The position numbers and the translations under genes were made by a program. A stretch of DNA of 64,000 nt from DASTFY01 sp963829955 (lineage in GTDB: Bacteria > Actinomycetota > Acidimicrobiia > Acidimicrobiales > Ilumatobacteraceae), in NCBI GenBank assembly GCA_963829955.1, contig CAWHKS010000023.1, positions 34,019 through 98,018 on the forward strand, in the 5' to 3' direction. Below are positions 46,723-59,844 of the stretch, piece after piece (the first letter of the stretch is position 1; each line of letters starts with the position of its first letter). The notes below the pieces were generated by a model, which was not told where the DNA came from, did no database searches, and saw nothing but the letters and a program-made list of their open reading frames with translations.

Positions 46723-47442
46723 ATGGCGACCTTCGTGTTGGTCCACGGTGCGTGGAGCGGTGCTCACGGCTTCCACCTGGTGCGACGGCGACTGTGGGCC
46801 GCCGGTCACGAGGCGTTCACGCCCAGCCTCACCGGCGTGGGCGAGCGGGTGCACCTCACCGGCCCCGGAGTCACGCTCTCGACGCACGTCGCCGACGTCA
46901 TCAACAGCGTCCTGTACGAGGACCTGGACGCCATCGTGCTGGTCGGGTTCTCGTACAGCAGCGCGGTAGTGACGGCGGCGCTGCCCCACCTCGCCGACCG
47001 CGTCGCGCACCTCGTGTACCTCGACACGTTTGTCCCGAACGACGGCGACACCGTGGGCCAGCTCGCCGGTGGACCTCCCCCAGGACCGATCACCGTCGGC
47101 ACGCCGTGGCTCGTCCCGCCCACGCCTCGGACCTACGACGACCCGCTCGAGGCGGCGTTCTCCGAGCCGCGCCGCGTCGCCCATCCCGCCGCCTGCTTCA
47201 CGGAGCCGATCCGTGTGCCACGGCCGATCGAGGACTATCCCTTCTCACGCACCTACGTGCGGGCCACCGCCGACGCCCCCGACGCACCGGGCGCGGCCGC
47301 CTTCGACGCCGCCGCCACCCATGCCCGGACGTCACCGGCCTGGCGTTGCCACGACATCGCCACGAACCACATGATCGCCCAGAACCGCCCGGACGAGCTG
47401 GTGGCCATCCTGCTCGACCTGGTCGGCAGCGACGGGCCGTAG
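46723..47442 (+). CDS. Alpha/beta-hydrolase with an altered nucleophile elbow
   Basis: 239 residues of the EstA/hydroxynitrile-lyase-like group: oxyanion HGAWSGAHGF, nucleophile in VGFSYSSAVV, acid in VYLDTFVPNDGD, and His in IATNHMIAQNRPDEL. The elbow is G-F-S-Y-S, with Ser where Gly is usual (GxSxG). The triad is complete, so an esterase-like activity is likely, but the substrate is unknown. It starts 11 bp after the previous gene and may share its transcript. Confidence 0.85.
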   Translation: MATFVLVHGAWSGAHGFHLVRRRLWAAGHEAFTPSLTGVGERVHLTGPGVTLSTHVADVINSVLYEDLDAIVLVGFSYSSAVVTAALPHLADRVAHLVYLDTFVPNDGDTVGQLAGGPPPGPITVGTPWLVPPTPRTYDDPLEAAFSEPRRVAHPAACFTEPIRVPRPIEDYPFSRTYVRATADAPDAPGAAAFDAAATHARTSPAWRCHDIATNHMIAQNRPDELVAILLDLVGSDGP

Positions 47443-47457
47443 CTCCCGCGAAACTCC

Positions 47458-47542
<85 letters not shown>

Positions 47543-47619
47543 AGGGGGCCACACGCTACCGGAGCGGCCCGAGCGGGCGCACGCCGATGCGGACCGTTCC
47601 CGACGCTACCCTCGGCCTC

Positions 47620-48108
47620 ATGCCCAGTTTCGACGTGGTGTCCGAGGTGGACCATCAGGAGGTCCGCAACGCGGTGGACCAGGCGCAGCGAGAGCTGTCC
47701 ACCCGCTTCGACTTCAAGGGCACGAACTCCACCATCGAGCAGAACGACCTCGCGCTGACGCTGCGCTCGAGCAGCGAGGACCGGCTGCGGGCGCTGCGCC
47801 AGGTGCTGGAGGAGCGGCTGGTCAAGCGGGGGGTGTCGCTCAAGGGTCTGGAGTACGGCAAGGTCGAGGAGGCGGCCAGCGGCACGGTGCGCCAGACCGC
47901 CACCATCGCGGTCGGCATCTCCTCGGACAAGGCCCGCGAGATCAATCGCATGATCAAGGAGAAGGGCCCGAAAGGTGTGTCGAGCCAGACGCAGGGCGAT
48001 CAGGTCCGGGTGACGGGCAAGAAGCGCGACGACCTCCAGTCCGTGATCGCCCTCCTCAAGGAGGCCGACCTCGCCATCCCCCTCCAGTTCACGAACTTCC
48101 GCGACTAG
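47620..48108 (+). CDS. YajQ-family nucleotide-binding protein
   Basis: 162 residues: MPSFDVVSEVDHQEVRNAVD, TRFDFKGTNSTIEQNDLALT, RLVKRGVSLKGLEYGK, IKEKGPKGVSSQTQGDQVRVTGKKRDDLQ, PLQFTNFRD. This is the UPF0234/YajQ family, two RNP-like folds; some members bind cyclic di-GMP and act with transcription factors. It is a single gene between tRNA-Tyr (minus strand) and the convergent ABC permease gene. Confidence 0.95.
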   Translation: MPSFDVVSEVDHQEVRNAVDQAQRELSTRFDFKGTNSTIEQNDLALTLRSSSEDRLRALRQVLEERLVKRGVSLKGLEYGKVEEAASGTVRQTATIAVGISSDKAREINRMIKEKGPKGVSSQTQGDQVRVTGKKRDDLQSVIALLKEADLAIPLQFTNFRD

Positions 48109-48121
48109 ATCGCCGCTCGGA

Positions 48122-48927
48122 CTAGCTGGTGACGTCCTTGGTGGCGAAGCTGGCCCAGGCCGCGCCGAGGAAGACCACGAGGTAGACGGCCTGGAGCGCG
48201 ACGCCTCGTTGGATGCCGCGCCAAAGGATCGGGTCCCGGAAGAGGTCGACGAACGCCAGCCAGTAGTGGGTGGGCAGGTAGGGCTTGATGGCCTGCGTGG
48301 CGTCGATGAGGTCGAGGACCTGTGAGGTCACGAACGCGGCGAGGGCGGTCGAGCGCGGCGGCCAGCGGCGAGTCCGTCCGGGTTGAGGCGAAGAGCGCGA
48401 TGCCGGCCAGGCCCAGCATCGACCACCCGATGTAGAGGATGGCGAGGACGGTGCGGACCAGCGCCTCCCTCGTGCTGAGCCCGGTCCCCGAGAGCGAGGT
48501 CAGGGGCTTGATGCCGAACAGCGAAGCGCCGGCGATGAGGTTGACGATGGCCACGATGCCGATGGCCAGCGCGATGAAGGTGAGCGCCATGATCACCTTC
48601 GACGCGATGAGGCGACCGCGCGTCACAGGGCGGGCCAGGAGGTAGCGGAGCGTGCCCGCCGACGCCTCGCCGGCGATGGCGTCGCCCGCCACCACGGCCA
48701 CCGCGACGGGCAGGAAGACGGGCAGGATCAACGCCAGCGCGGCGGCGGGGAACAGCACGCCGTTGTTGAGCACCTCGCTCAGGAGCGCGGGGCCTGAGCC
48801 GGGCGCCGGGCGCGATGCCGGTGACCTTCAGGAAGATTCCGACCACCACGGGCAGGCCGGCCAGCAGCGCGATCGTCACCCAGGTCCGGGGACGGCGGAC
48901 GAGCTTGGACAGCTCGACGGCGATCAC
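48122..48927 (-). CDS. ABC-2 type transporter permease, frameshifted
   Basis: GTG 48927 overlaps the ATPase stop. The N-terminus VIAVELSKLVRRPRTWVTIALLAG shows the typical amphipathic start plus TM1. TM segments LILPVFLPVAVAVVAGDAIAGE, RGRLIASKVIMALTFIALAI and AILYIGWSMLGLAGIALFAS follow. Indels near 48793 and 48350 disturb the frame; the end is WLAFVDLFRDPILW and VYLVVFLGAAWASFATKDVTS. It forms an exporter with the ATPase upstream. Confidence 0.85.
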
Positions 48928-49910
48928 GACGACTCCTCGGGCGCCGGATCGACCGGCGGATCCGATGGGGGGTCGATCGGCGCATCGATCGCGGTGCTGC
49001 CGGTCAGGCCGAGGAACACGTCCTCGAGCGTCGGGCGCTCGCGGGCCAGCTCCCGGATGCGCACCCCCTGGTTGACCAGCAGGCTGTTGACCCTTTCGGC
49101 CGGCTCGCCGTTGAGGTGGACCCGCAGATGGGTCTGGTCCAGCCACTCCACCGGGATGCGGCGGGAGCGCAGGACGCCGGCGGCCACCGACGCGTCGGGC
49201 GACTCGATGCGCAGGACGCCGGTCGGGGCGAGGAGCGCCTCCACGCGGTCCTGGGCCACGAGGCGCCCGTTGGCCATCATCGCCGCCCTGGTGCAGATCA
49301 GCTCGACCTCGGACAGGAGGTGGCTGGACAGGAAGACGGTCGTGCCCTCCTGGACCAGGTCCACGAACAAGGTGCGCAGCTCGTGGATGCCCTGCGGATC
49401 GAGGCCGTTCGTCGGCTCGTCGAGGATGAGGAGCCGGGGGTGCCGGAGCAGCGCGGCGGCCAGGCCGAGGCGCTGGCGCATGCCCATCGAGTAGGCCCGC
49501 ACCGGCCGCCGGCCGACGTCGGCCAGACCGACCCGATCGAGCACGTCGTCGATGCGGCGGGTCCGCGTGGTGCGGGTGCCGTTCTTGCCGGCGGCGTCGA
49601 ACAGCGTGAGGTTCCGCCGGCCGGACAGGTGGGGGTAGAAGCCGGGGCCCTCGATGAGCGCGCCCACCTGCGACAGGGCGTCGTCGCCCCGCTTGGGGAT
49701 GGGGCACCCGAGCACCTCGACTGTGCCCGCCGTCGGGAAGACCAGGCCCAGCATCATCCGGATCGTGGTGCTCTTGCCCGCCCCGTTCGGACCCAGGAAG
49801 CCGAACAGGTCGCCCTCGTGGACCTCCAGGTCGAGCTCGTCGACGGCCAGCAGGCCGCCGGGGTAGCGCTTGGTCAGCCCGTCGGTGCGGACCACGACGT
49901 CCGAGCTCAT
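48924..49910 (-). CDS. ABC transporter ATP-binding protein
   Basis: 328 residues: Walker A GPNGAGKST, signature YSMGMRQRLGLAAALL, Walker B LLILDEPTNGLDPQG, H-loop SSHLLSEVE. The C-terminal extension (VLRIESPDASVAAGVL and LEDVFLGLTG) is typical of DrrA/CcmA-type exporters. ATG 49910 overlaps the stop of the LolA-like gene, and the stop overlaps the permease start, so the three are translated together. The transported substrate is unknown. Confidence 0.92.
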   Translation of the reverse strand: MSSDVVVRTDGLTKRYPGGLLAVDELDLEVHEGDLFGFLGPNGAGKSTTIRMMLGLVFPTAGTVEVLGCPIPKRGDDALSQVGALIEGPGFYPHLSGRRNLTLFDAAGKNGTRTTRTRRIDDVLDRVGLADVGRRPVRAYSMGMRQRLGLAAALLRHPRLLILDEPTNGLDPQGIHELRTLFVDLVQEGTTVFLSSHLLSEVELICTRAAMMANGRLVAQDRVEALLAPTGVLRIESPDASVAAGVLRSRRIPVEWLDQTHLRVHLNGEPAERVNSLLVNQGVRIRELARERPTLEDVFLGLTGSTAIDAPIDPPSDPPVDPAPEESS

Positions 49911-51007
49911 TGCACGCCCTGCTCGACGAGGTCCTCGGCCAGGCGGTCCAGCTCGGCCACGGTCACCGGCCCACCGAGGATGAAGGCCGTGCCACCATCG
50001 GCGAAGATCATCCCGTTGACGAGCGGGGTGCGGATGACCGCCGCCGTCTTGCCCCACGGGCGGTCGCTGGTGGGCAGGCTGCGGAGGGTGTCGGTGATGA
50101 ACTCCTGGGGCAGCGCCAGCACGCCGACGGAGGTGTAGCCCTCGCCGTAGATCGCGGCGGCGGACGCACGATCCGTGGCCCGGGGGAGGCCGGCCAGGGT
50201 GTCGGGCAGCAGCGTCCGCGAGTACCGCTCGATGGCCTGCACGAGGTCCAGGTCCTCGTCCTGTTGCCGCTCGCCGTTCGCCGGGGGCTCGAAGCTCACG
50301 AGGTCGGGATCGGGGCGCTCCTGCTGCAGCTCCAGGAAGCCGGTCTGGAGTGACGGGTTGTCGCGGCTCTTGGCCGTGACCTCGACGTGGAGCGGCAGCC
50401 CGGTCTCGGCATCGGCCCAGATGTCGATGGTGTCGATGGTCGTCTCCGGAGCCGAGGGCCGGATCCGCACCCCGTCGCCGTCTTGTCCTGCGATGCGGCG
50501 GGAGCCGAGCGTCCTCCAGCTCGTCGGGCTGGGCCGCTGCCAGCAGCCGGCGGGCCAGGTCCGGGGGCGTGAGATCGATGGGGATCGGAAGGCGCAGCTG
50601 CGTCTCGCCCTGCACGAAGACGGACCGGTGGGTGCCCGAGTCCCACACCCACATGCCGTCGGGCTGGCCGTACCGGTCGCGCTCGCCGCCGGAGTAGAGC
50701 AGGTCGGTCCGCCAGGCGTCCGGCCCGTCGTACCAGAGGCGCATCCGGGACGTGTCGCTCATGAGCGTGCTCAGGTCGGCCGCCCCGGGAAGCTCGGGGA
50801 GCCGGAGCGCCCCGCGGCCCTCCGCGTACCCGTGGTAGGGCCGGTCGGCCGACGCCTCGATGCGCTCCACCAGCGTGTCGAGCGGGACGTCCGTCCGCTC
50901 CACCGGCAGGGCGTCGACCACCGCCGGCAGGCTGAGCAGGACGAGCATGCCGGCCCCACCAGGCCCCAACGCCACTGTCGGCGCGCGGCGGCCAGGAACC
51001 CATGCAT
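49907..51007 (-). CDS. Secreted LolA-like / sigma-regulator-like protein, frameshifted
   Basis: About 366 residues. The corrected N-terminus MHGFLAAARRQWRWGLVGPA and LVLLSLPAVVDALP is a signal or TM anchor. The beta-rich body has LVERIEASADRPYHGYAEGR, MRLWYDGPDAWRTDLLYSGGE, GMWVWDSGTHRSVFVQGE, TIDIWADAETGLPLHVEVTA and FLELQQERPDPDLVSFEPP, the LolA/RseB-like fold where a lipid or peptide is bound. The C-terminus is TAFILGGPVTVAELDRLAEDLV. Indels lie near 50955 and 50478. It is the first gene of the operon with the ABC exporter, which suggests ligand transfer to or from that transporter. Confidence 0.65.
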
Positions 51008-51069
51008 CGGGGCGACGCTACCGGCGCGGACGAGGCCTTCGCCCGGCACTCCGGCCCGCCGGCACGGGC

Positions 51070-53035
51070 CTATTCCTCCTGGGGGGCGGCGGCGGCGCGG
51101 GTGCGGATCTCCTCCACGATCGACTCGTCGGCCAGCGTCGTGGTGTCGCCCAGCGTGCGCCCTTCGGCCACGTCGCGCAGGAGCCGCCGCATGATCTTGC
51201 CGCTGCGGGTCTTCGGGAGGTCCGGGGTGAAGATGATGGTCCGGGGCTTGGCGATGGCGCCGATCTCGCCGGCCACGTGGTCGCGGAGCATCTCGGAGTG
51301 CTCGGGCCCGGGCTCGAAGCCGGACCGCAGGGTGACGTAGGCGATGATGGCCTGGCCGGTGGTCGGGTCGTTGGCGCCGACCACGGCCGCCTCGGCCACG
51401 CTCGGGTGCGACACCAGCGCCGACTCCACCTCGGTCGTCGAGATCCGGTGGCCGGAGACGTTCATCACGTCGTCGACCCGGCCGAGCAGCCAGAGGTAGC
51501 CGTCGTCGTCCAGCTTGGCGCCGTCCCCCGCGAAGTAGCGGCCGGGGAAGCGGCTCCAGTAGGTCTCGCGGTAGCGGTCGCGGGTCGCCCCAGATGCCCC
51601 GCAGCATCCCCGGCCAGGGCTGCGTCAGCGTGAGGTAGCCGCCACCGCGGGTGACGACGTTGCCGTGGTCGTCCACCACCTCGGCGCCGATGCCGGGGAG
51701 GGGGAACGTGGCCGAGCCCGGCTTCAGCGTGGTGGCGCCGGGCAGCGGGCTGATCATGATGGCGCCGGTCTCCGTCTGCCACCAGGTGTCGACGACCGGG
51801 CAACGACGGCCGCCGATGTGCTCCCAGTACCACATCCACGCCTCGGGGTTGATGGGCTCGCCCACCGAGCCGAGCAGCAGCAGCGACGAGAGGTCGTGCT
51901 TGGCCGGCTCGGCGTCACCCCACTTCATGAACGTCCTGATGGCCGTCGGTGCGGTGTAGAACTTCGTGACCTTGTACTTCTCGATGATCGCCCACAGGCG
52001 GTCGTTGCCGGGGAAGTTGGGGACGCCCTCGTAGATGACGCTCGTGGCGCCGTTGGCCAGCGGCCCGTAGACGATGTAGCTGTGCCCGGTCACCCAGCCG
52101 ACGTCGGCCGTGCACCAGTAGACGTCGGTGTCCTCGTGGAGGTCGAACACGTACTTGTGGGTGAAGGCCACCTGGGTGAGGTAGCCGCCGCTCGTGTGCA
52201 TGATGCCCTTGGGCTTCCCGGTGGTGCCCGAGGTGTAGAGCAGGTAGAGCAGCTGCTCGGCGTCCATCGGCTCGGCCGGGCAGTCGGCGTCGGCCGTGGC
52301 CATGAGGTCGTGGTACCAGTGGTCGCGGCCGTCCTGCATGTCGATCGGGTTGCCGCCGCGGCGCACCACGACCACGCCCGTGATGGAGGGCGTCGACTCG
52401 AGAGCGACGTCGGCCTGGGGCTTGAGCGGGAACACCTCGCCCCGGCGGTGGCCGCCGTCGGCGGTGACGAGGACCTTCGCCTCGGCGTCGTTGATCCGGT
52501 CGGACAGCGACGACGAGGAGAAGCCGCCGAAGACCACGCTGTGGGCGGCGCCGATGCGGGCGCAGGCCAGCATGGCCACGGCGGCCTCGGGGATCATCGG
52601 CAGGTAGATGTTGACCCGGTCGCCCCGCTCCACGCCGAGGCCCTTCAGCACGTTGGCGAAGCGCTGGACCTCGGCCAGCAGCTCGGCGTAGGTGATCACG
52701 CGGCTGTCGCCGGGCTCGCCCTCCCAGTAGAAGGCCACCTTGTCGCCCCGGCCCGCCTCGACGTGGCGATCGAGGCAGTTGCGGGCCACGTTGAGCTTGC
52801 CGCCGATGAACCACTGGGCGAAGGGCAGGTCCCACTGGCAGATGGTGTCCCACTCCTCGTCCCAGTCGAGCAGCGCCGCGGCCTGACGGGCCCAGAACCC
52901 CTGGTAGTCGGTGGCCGCCTCGTCGTACATGAAGGTGCCGGCGACCAGCGACGACTCCTTGAAGCTCTCCGGCGGCGGGAACGTGCGGTTCTCGAGCAGC
53001 AGGTCGTCGATGGCCTGCGTCGGCTCGTCGGCCAT
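51070..53035 (-). CDS. acs: Acetyl-CoA synthetase, one frameshift region
   Basis: About 655 codons. The AMP-binding motifs are YTSGTTGKPKGIMH, GWVTGHSYIVYGPL and WWQTETGAIM; the C-terminal lysine acetylation site is in LPKTRSGKIMRR. The frame breaks near 51592 (after GMLRGIWG), with the following part in another frame until MNVSGHRISTTEVESALVSH. ATG 53035 (MADEPTQAIDDLLLENRTF) is chosen; an in-frame GTG lies at 53062. The enzyme activates acetate to acetyl-CoA. Confidence 0.94.
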
Positions 53036-53167
53036 GGGCGGTACCCCCCAGGTGTGCGGCACGGACCTGCGGGAATCTACTGGTCGGCGTGCATCCCGGC
53101 CGGGGCCGGCTCAGGCTCCCTGGTTCATGTGCAGCGTGGCGTGACCGCGACGAGACTAGGGCGGGCG

Positions 53168-54203
53168 TCACGGCTGCGTCGCGACGACCCACTCCGCGAC
53201 CGTGAACCCGCCGAGGCCGTCGGGGTCGGTCAGCGCCTCGGCCTCCCGGATGCGGCTGCGCCCGGCGAGCGCGGCCAGGTCCGGGGCGGCGGCACCGGCT
53301 TGCCAGAGCCGCCGGCCCTCCTCGACCAGCTCGTCCAGGCCGTGGTGGACGAGGAACTCGGCCTGGGTGGTGACGGCGGACGGTCTGGGCAGCTGGTCGA
53401 GGGCGACGTCGGCGGTGATGTCCTGCGTGCCGGGCTCGGCGAGGTAGTGGCCGCCGCGCTCGTGGCGACGGTAGGTCCGCAGCCACTCCCGCCATGGGAG
53501 CGCCGCCATCTCGGCCGTGGTGCGGGCGTAGTCGATCACGACGACCCGGCCCCGGCTGACCGCGCTCGACCGCCGCTCTCACCCAGGCCGCCGCCTCGTC
53601 CTGGACGGGGGCGCGGGCGCCGTGCGGGGCGACGGGAGGAAGGCACGGCGGGAGCTCGGTGAACGGGCGCAGGACCTCGACGAGCCGGCCGTCGGGGCCA
53701 CGTCGACGAACGCCTCCTGCCAGCCGCCGTCGAACACGGCCAGGCGGAAGGGCAGGTTGTCGAGCAGCTCGTTGGCCAGCACCACACCCTCGAACGCGCT
53801 CGGCCACCGATTCGACGTCGAATCGGTGGGGATGTCGAGCGTGCGCGGCACGCTGGGCGGATGAGCGTTCGGACATGACATAACGGAGCGCGCCGGCCCG
53901 CAGCACGGCCGGCTCGGCGGCGAGCACGGCCCGGGCCAGGGTGCCCGGCCCGGCCCCGGCGTCGACGACCGTGAACGGCGACGGCCGGCCCAGCTCCTCC
54001 CACCAGCCGTCGAGGGCGCGGGCCAGCACCGCCCCGAACAGCGGGCCGACCTCCGGCGAGGTCAGGAAGTGGCCGCCCCGGCGGCCCGCCTGCCCGCCGG
54101 TGGCGTAGAAGCCCCCGTCCGGGTCGTACAGCGCCGCTTCCATGAACGCCGCGAACGGCATGGGCCCGTCGGCGCGCAGGCGCTCGACGAGCCCGGCGAT
54201 CAC
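53168..54203 (-). CDS. MidA/NDUFAF7-like SAM-dependent methyltransferase, frameshifted
   Basis: GTG 54203 overlaps the nuoN stop (GTGA). The N-terminus FAAFMEAALYDPDGGFYATGG, GHFLTSPEVGPLFG, the SAM site VVDAGAGPGTLARAVL, VVLANELLDNLPFRLAVFDGGW and VIDYARTTAEMAALPWREWL are those of PF02636. Indels near 53860, 53700, 53620 and 53545 join the frames. In animals NDUFAF7 methylates an Arg of the NDUFS2 (NuoD) subunit of complex I. The tight coupling to nuoN suggests a similar target here, which is inference. Confidence 0.85.
53804..53829. repeat. Perfect 26-bp palindrome in the methyltransferase gene
   Basis: CCACCGATTCGAC and its exact reverse complement GTCGAATCGGTGG lie head to head, with no spacer, inside coding sequence (DSTSNRW region). 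The methyltransferase frame continues through it. A perfect palindrome of this length is rare by chance; it may be a protein-binding site or an assembly artefact, since indels lie nearby. Confidence 0.6.
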
Positions 54204-55723
54204 GACCAGTCAAGGGAGCCAGGGCTTCGGTGAACGACCCCAGGTCGCCGTAGCGCAGGACGACCTGCGGGATCACGCCGATGACGAGCGTGGCCACCGC
54301 CGTCAGCCCGAGCGCGAGCGTCAGCGGCTGCGGCACGCGGATCGGCGCCACGTCTCCGTCGGGCGCGTCACCCATCCACATGGCCCGCATGACCCGGCCG
54401 TAGTACCCGAAGGCGATGACCGAGTTGATCGGCACCGATCACCGCCAGCACCGCGCCCGGCCGTCGTGCCCGGTGCCAGCACGGCCGTGAACACGCCGAA
54501 CTTCGCGATCCAGCCGCCGAGGGGCGGGACGCCGGCCAGCGACGCCATGAAGATCGTCATCACGGTGGCCAGGCCGGGGGCGTAGCTGAACAGCCCGTCG
54601 TAGCTGGAGATCTCGCCCGAGCGCGTCTTGCGGGCCACGGCCAGCACGACGGCGAAGGCACCGAGGTTCGTGGCCGCGTAGACGATGAGGTAGGTGATGA
54701 CGGCCTGCAACGACTCCGCTCGAGCGGCTGGATCGCCGGCCACGGCCAGGGGCATGAGGATGAACCCGCCCTGGCGAGATGGACGAGTAGGCCAGCATCC
54801 GGACGATGTTGGTCTGGCGCAGCGCCAGCACGTTGCCGACCGTCATCGTCAGGACGGACAGCACCCAGAACATGGGCTCGTACACGTCCTTGGCCGAGGG
54901 GAAGCCGACGTACAGGAGCGTCAGGAGCGCGACGAACCCGGCCGCCTTCGACGCCACCGACAGGAACGCCGTCACCGGCGTCGGCGCGCCCTCGTAGGTG
55001 TCGGGCGCCCAGCTGTGGAACGGCACCGCCGACACCTTGAACGCGAAGCCGACGACGATGAACACCACCGCCAGCGAGATCACCGGGACGTTGCCGCTGT
55101 CCCGTCACCGCGTCCGCCACGCCGGTGAGGAGCGTCGTCCCGGCCACCCCGTAGAAGAGCGACATGCCGTAGAGCATCACGGCCGAGGCGAACACGCCGA
55201 GCAGGAAGTACTTCATGCCCGCCTCGTTGCTCTTCTCGTCCCGCTTGCGCCACGCCGCCAGCATGTACGCAGGGATGGAGAGCAGCTCGAGGGCGACGAA
55301 GATGCTGACCAGGTCGCGGCTGGAGGCCATCATCACCATGCCCAGGACCGAGGACAGCAGCAGGAAGTAGTACTCGCCCTGGTAGTAGTCGCCCTCCTCG
55401 ACGTAGGTGGTCGACAGCAGGACGACGACGTACCCGGTCAGCAGGAAGAGCGCCTTCAGCACCAGCGAGAAGTTGTCGACCACGTAGCCGCCCCCGAACA
55501 TCGAGCGGTCCGTGCCGTCGACGGCGAGCGTGAGGATCGGCACCAACGCGGCCAGCAGGCCCAGCCCGGCGATGGTCGAGGTCGCCCACTTCTGCCGCTC
55601 GGGCAGGAACAGGTCGGCGACGAGCAGCACCACGATGGCGCCCGCGAGGACGATCTCGGGCGCGAGCGCGTGGTAGTCGACCGCGGGCGACTGCCACGGG
55701 GCGAGCTGGGCCAGCACCGTCAC
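54200..55723 (-). CDS. nuoN: Complex I subunit N, several frameshifts
   Basis: GTG 55723 gives VTVLAQLAPWQSPAVDYHAL; TM helices follow (EIVLAGAIVVLLVADLFLPE, LLAALVPILTLAVDG, VLKALFLLTGYVVVLLSTTY, LLSSVLGMVMMASSRDLV). Later PFHSWAPDTYEGAPTPVTAFL and RMLAYSSISPG carry the proton-channel residues. Indels near 55093, 54765, 54440 and 54215 break the 3' part. Corrected, it ends at the TGA at 54200. NuoN is one of three antiporter-like proton pumps. Confidence 0.93.
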
Positions 55724-55728
55724 TGGCC

Positions 55729-57280
55729 TCACTCGCCGTACGCCTGCAGGGCCAGGTCGACGGCAGGGCTCATGACCTCGAACAGGAAGTTGGGGTAGAC
55801 GCCGAGGACCAGGATGCGCGATGAGGAGCGGCGTCCACGCGATCCACTCCGGCAGCTCGACGTCGTGGATGTGACCGTCGTTCGCGAACTCCGCTGTCGG
55901 CTCGCCGAAGGCCGTGCGCTGGTAGAGCCACAGCAGGTACGAGGCGGCCAGCACCGTGCCCACGGCGGCGATCACCATGTAGACCCGGAAGACCTCGACG
56001 TTCAGGCCGTCGACCGGGCTGTAGGCGGAGAGGATGGCCGGGAACTCGCCCCAGAAGCCGGCCAGGCCGGGCAGCCCGAGCGAGGCCATGGCGCAGAAGC
56101 CGAGGATCCACCCCAGGTACGGCGCCTGTTTGAGCATCCCGGACATCCGCCGGATCTCGAGCGTGTGGTAGCGCTCCTTCACGCTCCCGGCGACGAAGAA
56201 GAGCATCCCCGTGATGAGCCCGTGCGCCACCATGCCGAAGATGGCCGCGTTGAAGCCGAAGGGCGTGAGCGTGGCGATGCCGAGCATGACGAAGCCCATG
56301 TGCGACACCGACGAGAACGCGATGAGCCGCTTCATGTCCGTCTGGGCCAGGCAGCAGAGCGCGCCGTAGATGATGCCGATGACGGCGAGGAGGCCGATCC
56401 ACGGCGCCCACTCCTTGGCCGCGTCGGGGAGGATCGGGATGGCGATGCGGATGAAGCCGTAGGTGCCCAGCTTCAGGAGGATGGCGGCCAGGATGACCGA
56501 GCCCACCGTGGGCGCCTGGGTGTGCGCATCCGGCAGCCACGTGTGGAACGGGAACATCGGCACCTTGATGGCGAAGCCGAGGAACATCCCGCCGAAGATC
56601 AGCAGCGCGGTCGTGCGGGTGATGCTGTCGCTGTTGGCCATCAGGTACTCGATGGAGAAGTTGCCGTCCGGCGCCGACGCCGCGCCGCTCTTGAAGAACA
56701 GCGCGATGAAGGCCAGCAGCATGAACGCCGAGCCGAACAGCGTGAAGAGGAAGAACTTGAGCGACGCGTACCGCCGCTGCTCGCCGCCCCAGACGCCGAT
56801 CATGAAGTACATCGGCAGCAGGACGATCTCGAAGAAGACAAAGAACAGGATGAGGTCCTGCGCCACGAACGTTCCGGCCATGCCGACCTGCAGGAGCAGG
56901 ATGAGCATGAGGAAGGCCTTGGCGTTCCCCGGCTCGGGAATGTGGTTCCAGCTGTAGACGATCACCAGCAGAGTGATGACCATCGTGAGGATGTAGAGCG
57001 GCAGGCTCATCCCGTCGCAGCCCATGATGAACCGGGAGCGGATGGCGTCGATCCACGGCTCGTCCACGAAGAACTGCAGCGTGCCCGCCCGGTCGTAGTC
57101 GAAGGTGGCCAGGGTGACGACGCCAACGGCGGTCGTGGCCAGCGCGGTGAGCAGCGCCACCACCTTGAGGAGCTGCTCCTCGGTCCGCGGGATGAAGGCC
57201 ATCACCACCATGCCGACCACCGGCAGGAAGACGCCGACGGGGAGCAGCCAGTCGTTGGCCGTATCGGTGAGGTAGACCAT
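55729..57280 (-). CDS. nuoM: Complex I subunit M, one frameshift
   Basis: MVYLTDTANDWLLPVGVFLP to about residue 490 in one frame, with MFPFHTWLPDAHTQAPTVGS and RLIAFSSVSHMGFVMLG (proton-path Lys/His). One indel near 55815 (after WIAWTPLLI) shifts to LVLGVYPNFLFEVMSPAVD and ends ALQAYGE at 55729. NuoM is an antiporter-like pump module. It lies 5 bp before nuoN. Confidence 0.96.
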
Positions 57281-57287
57281 CGTTCTC

Positions 57288-59837
<2,550 letters not shown>

Positions 59838-59844
59838 GGCCCGC

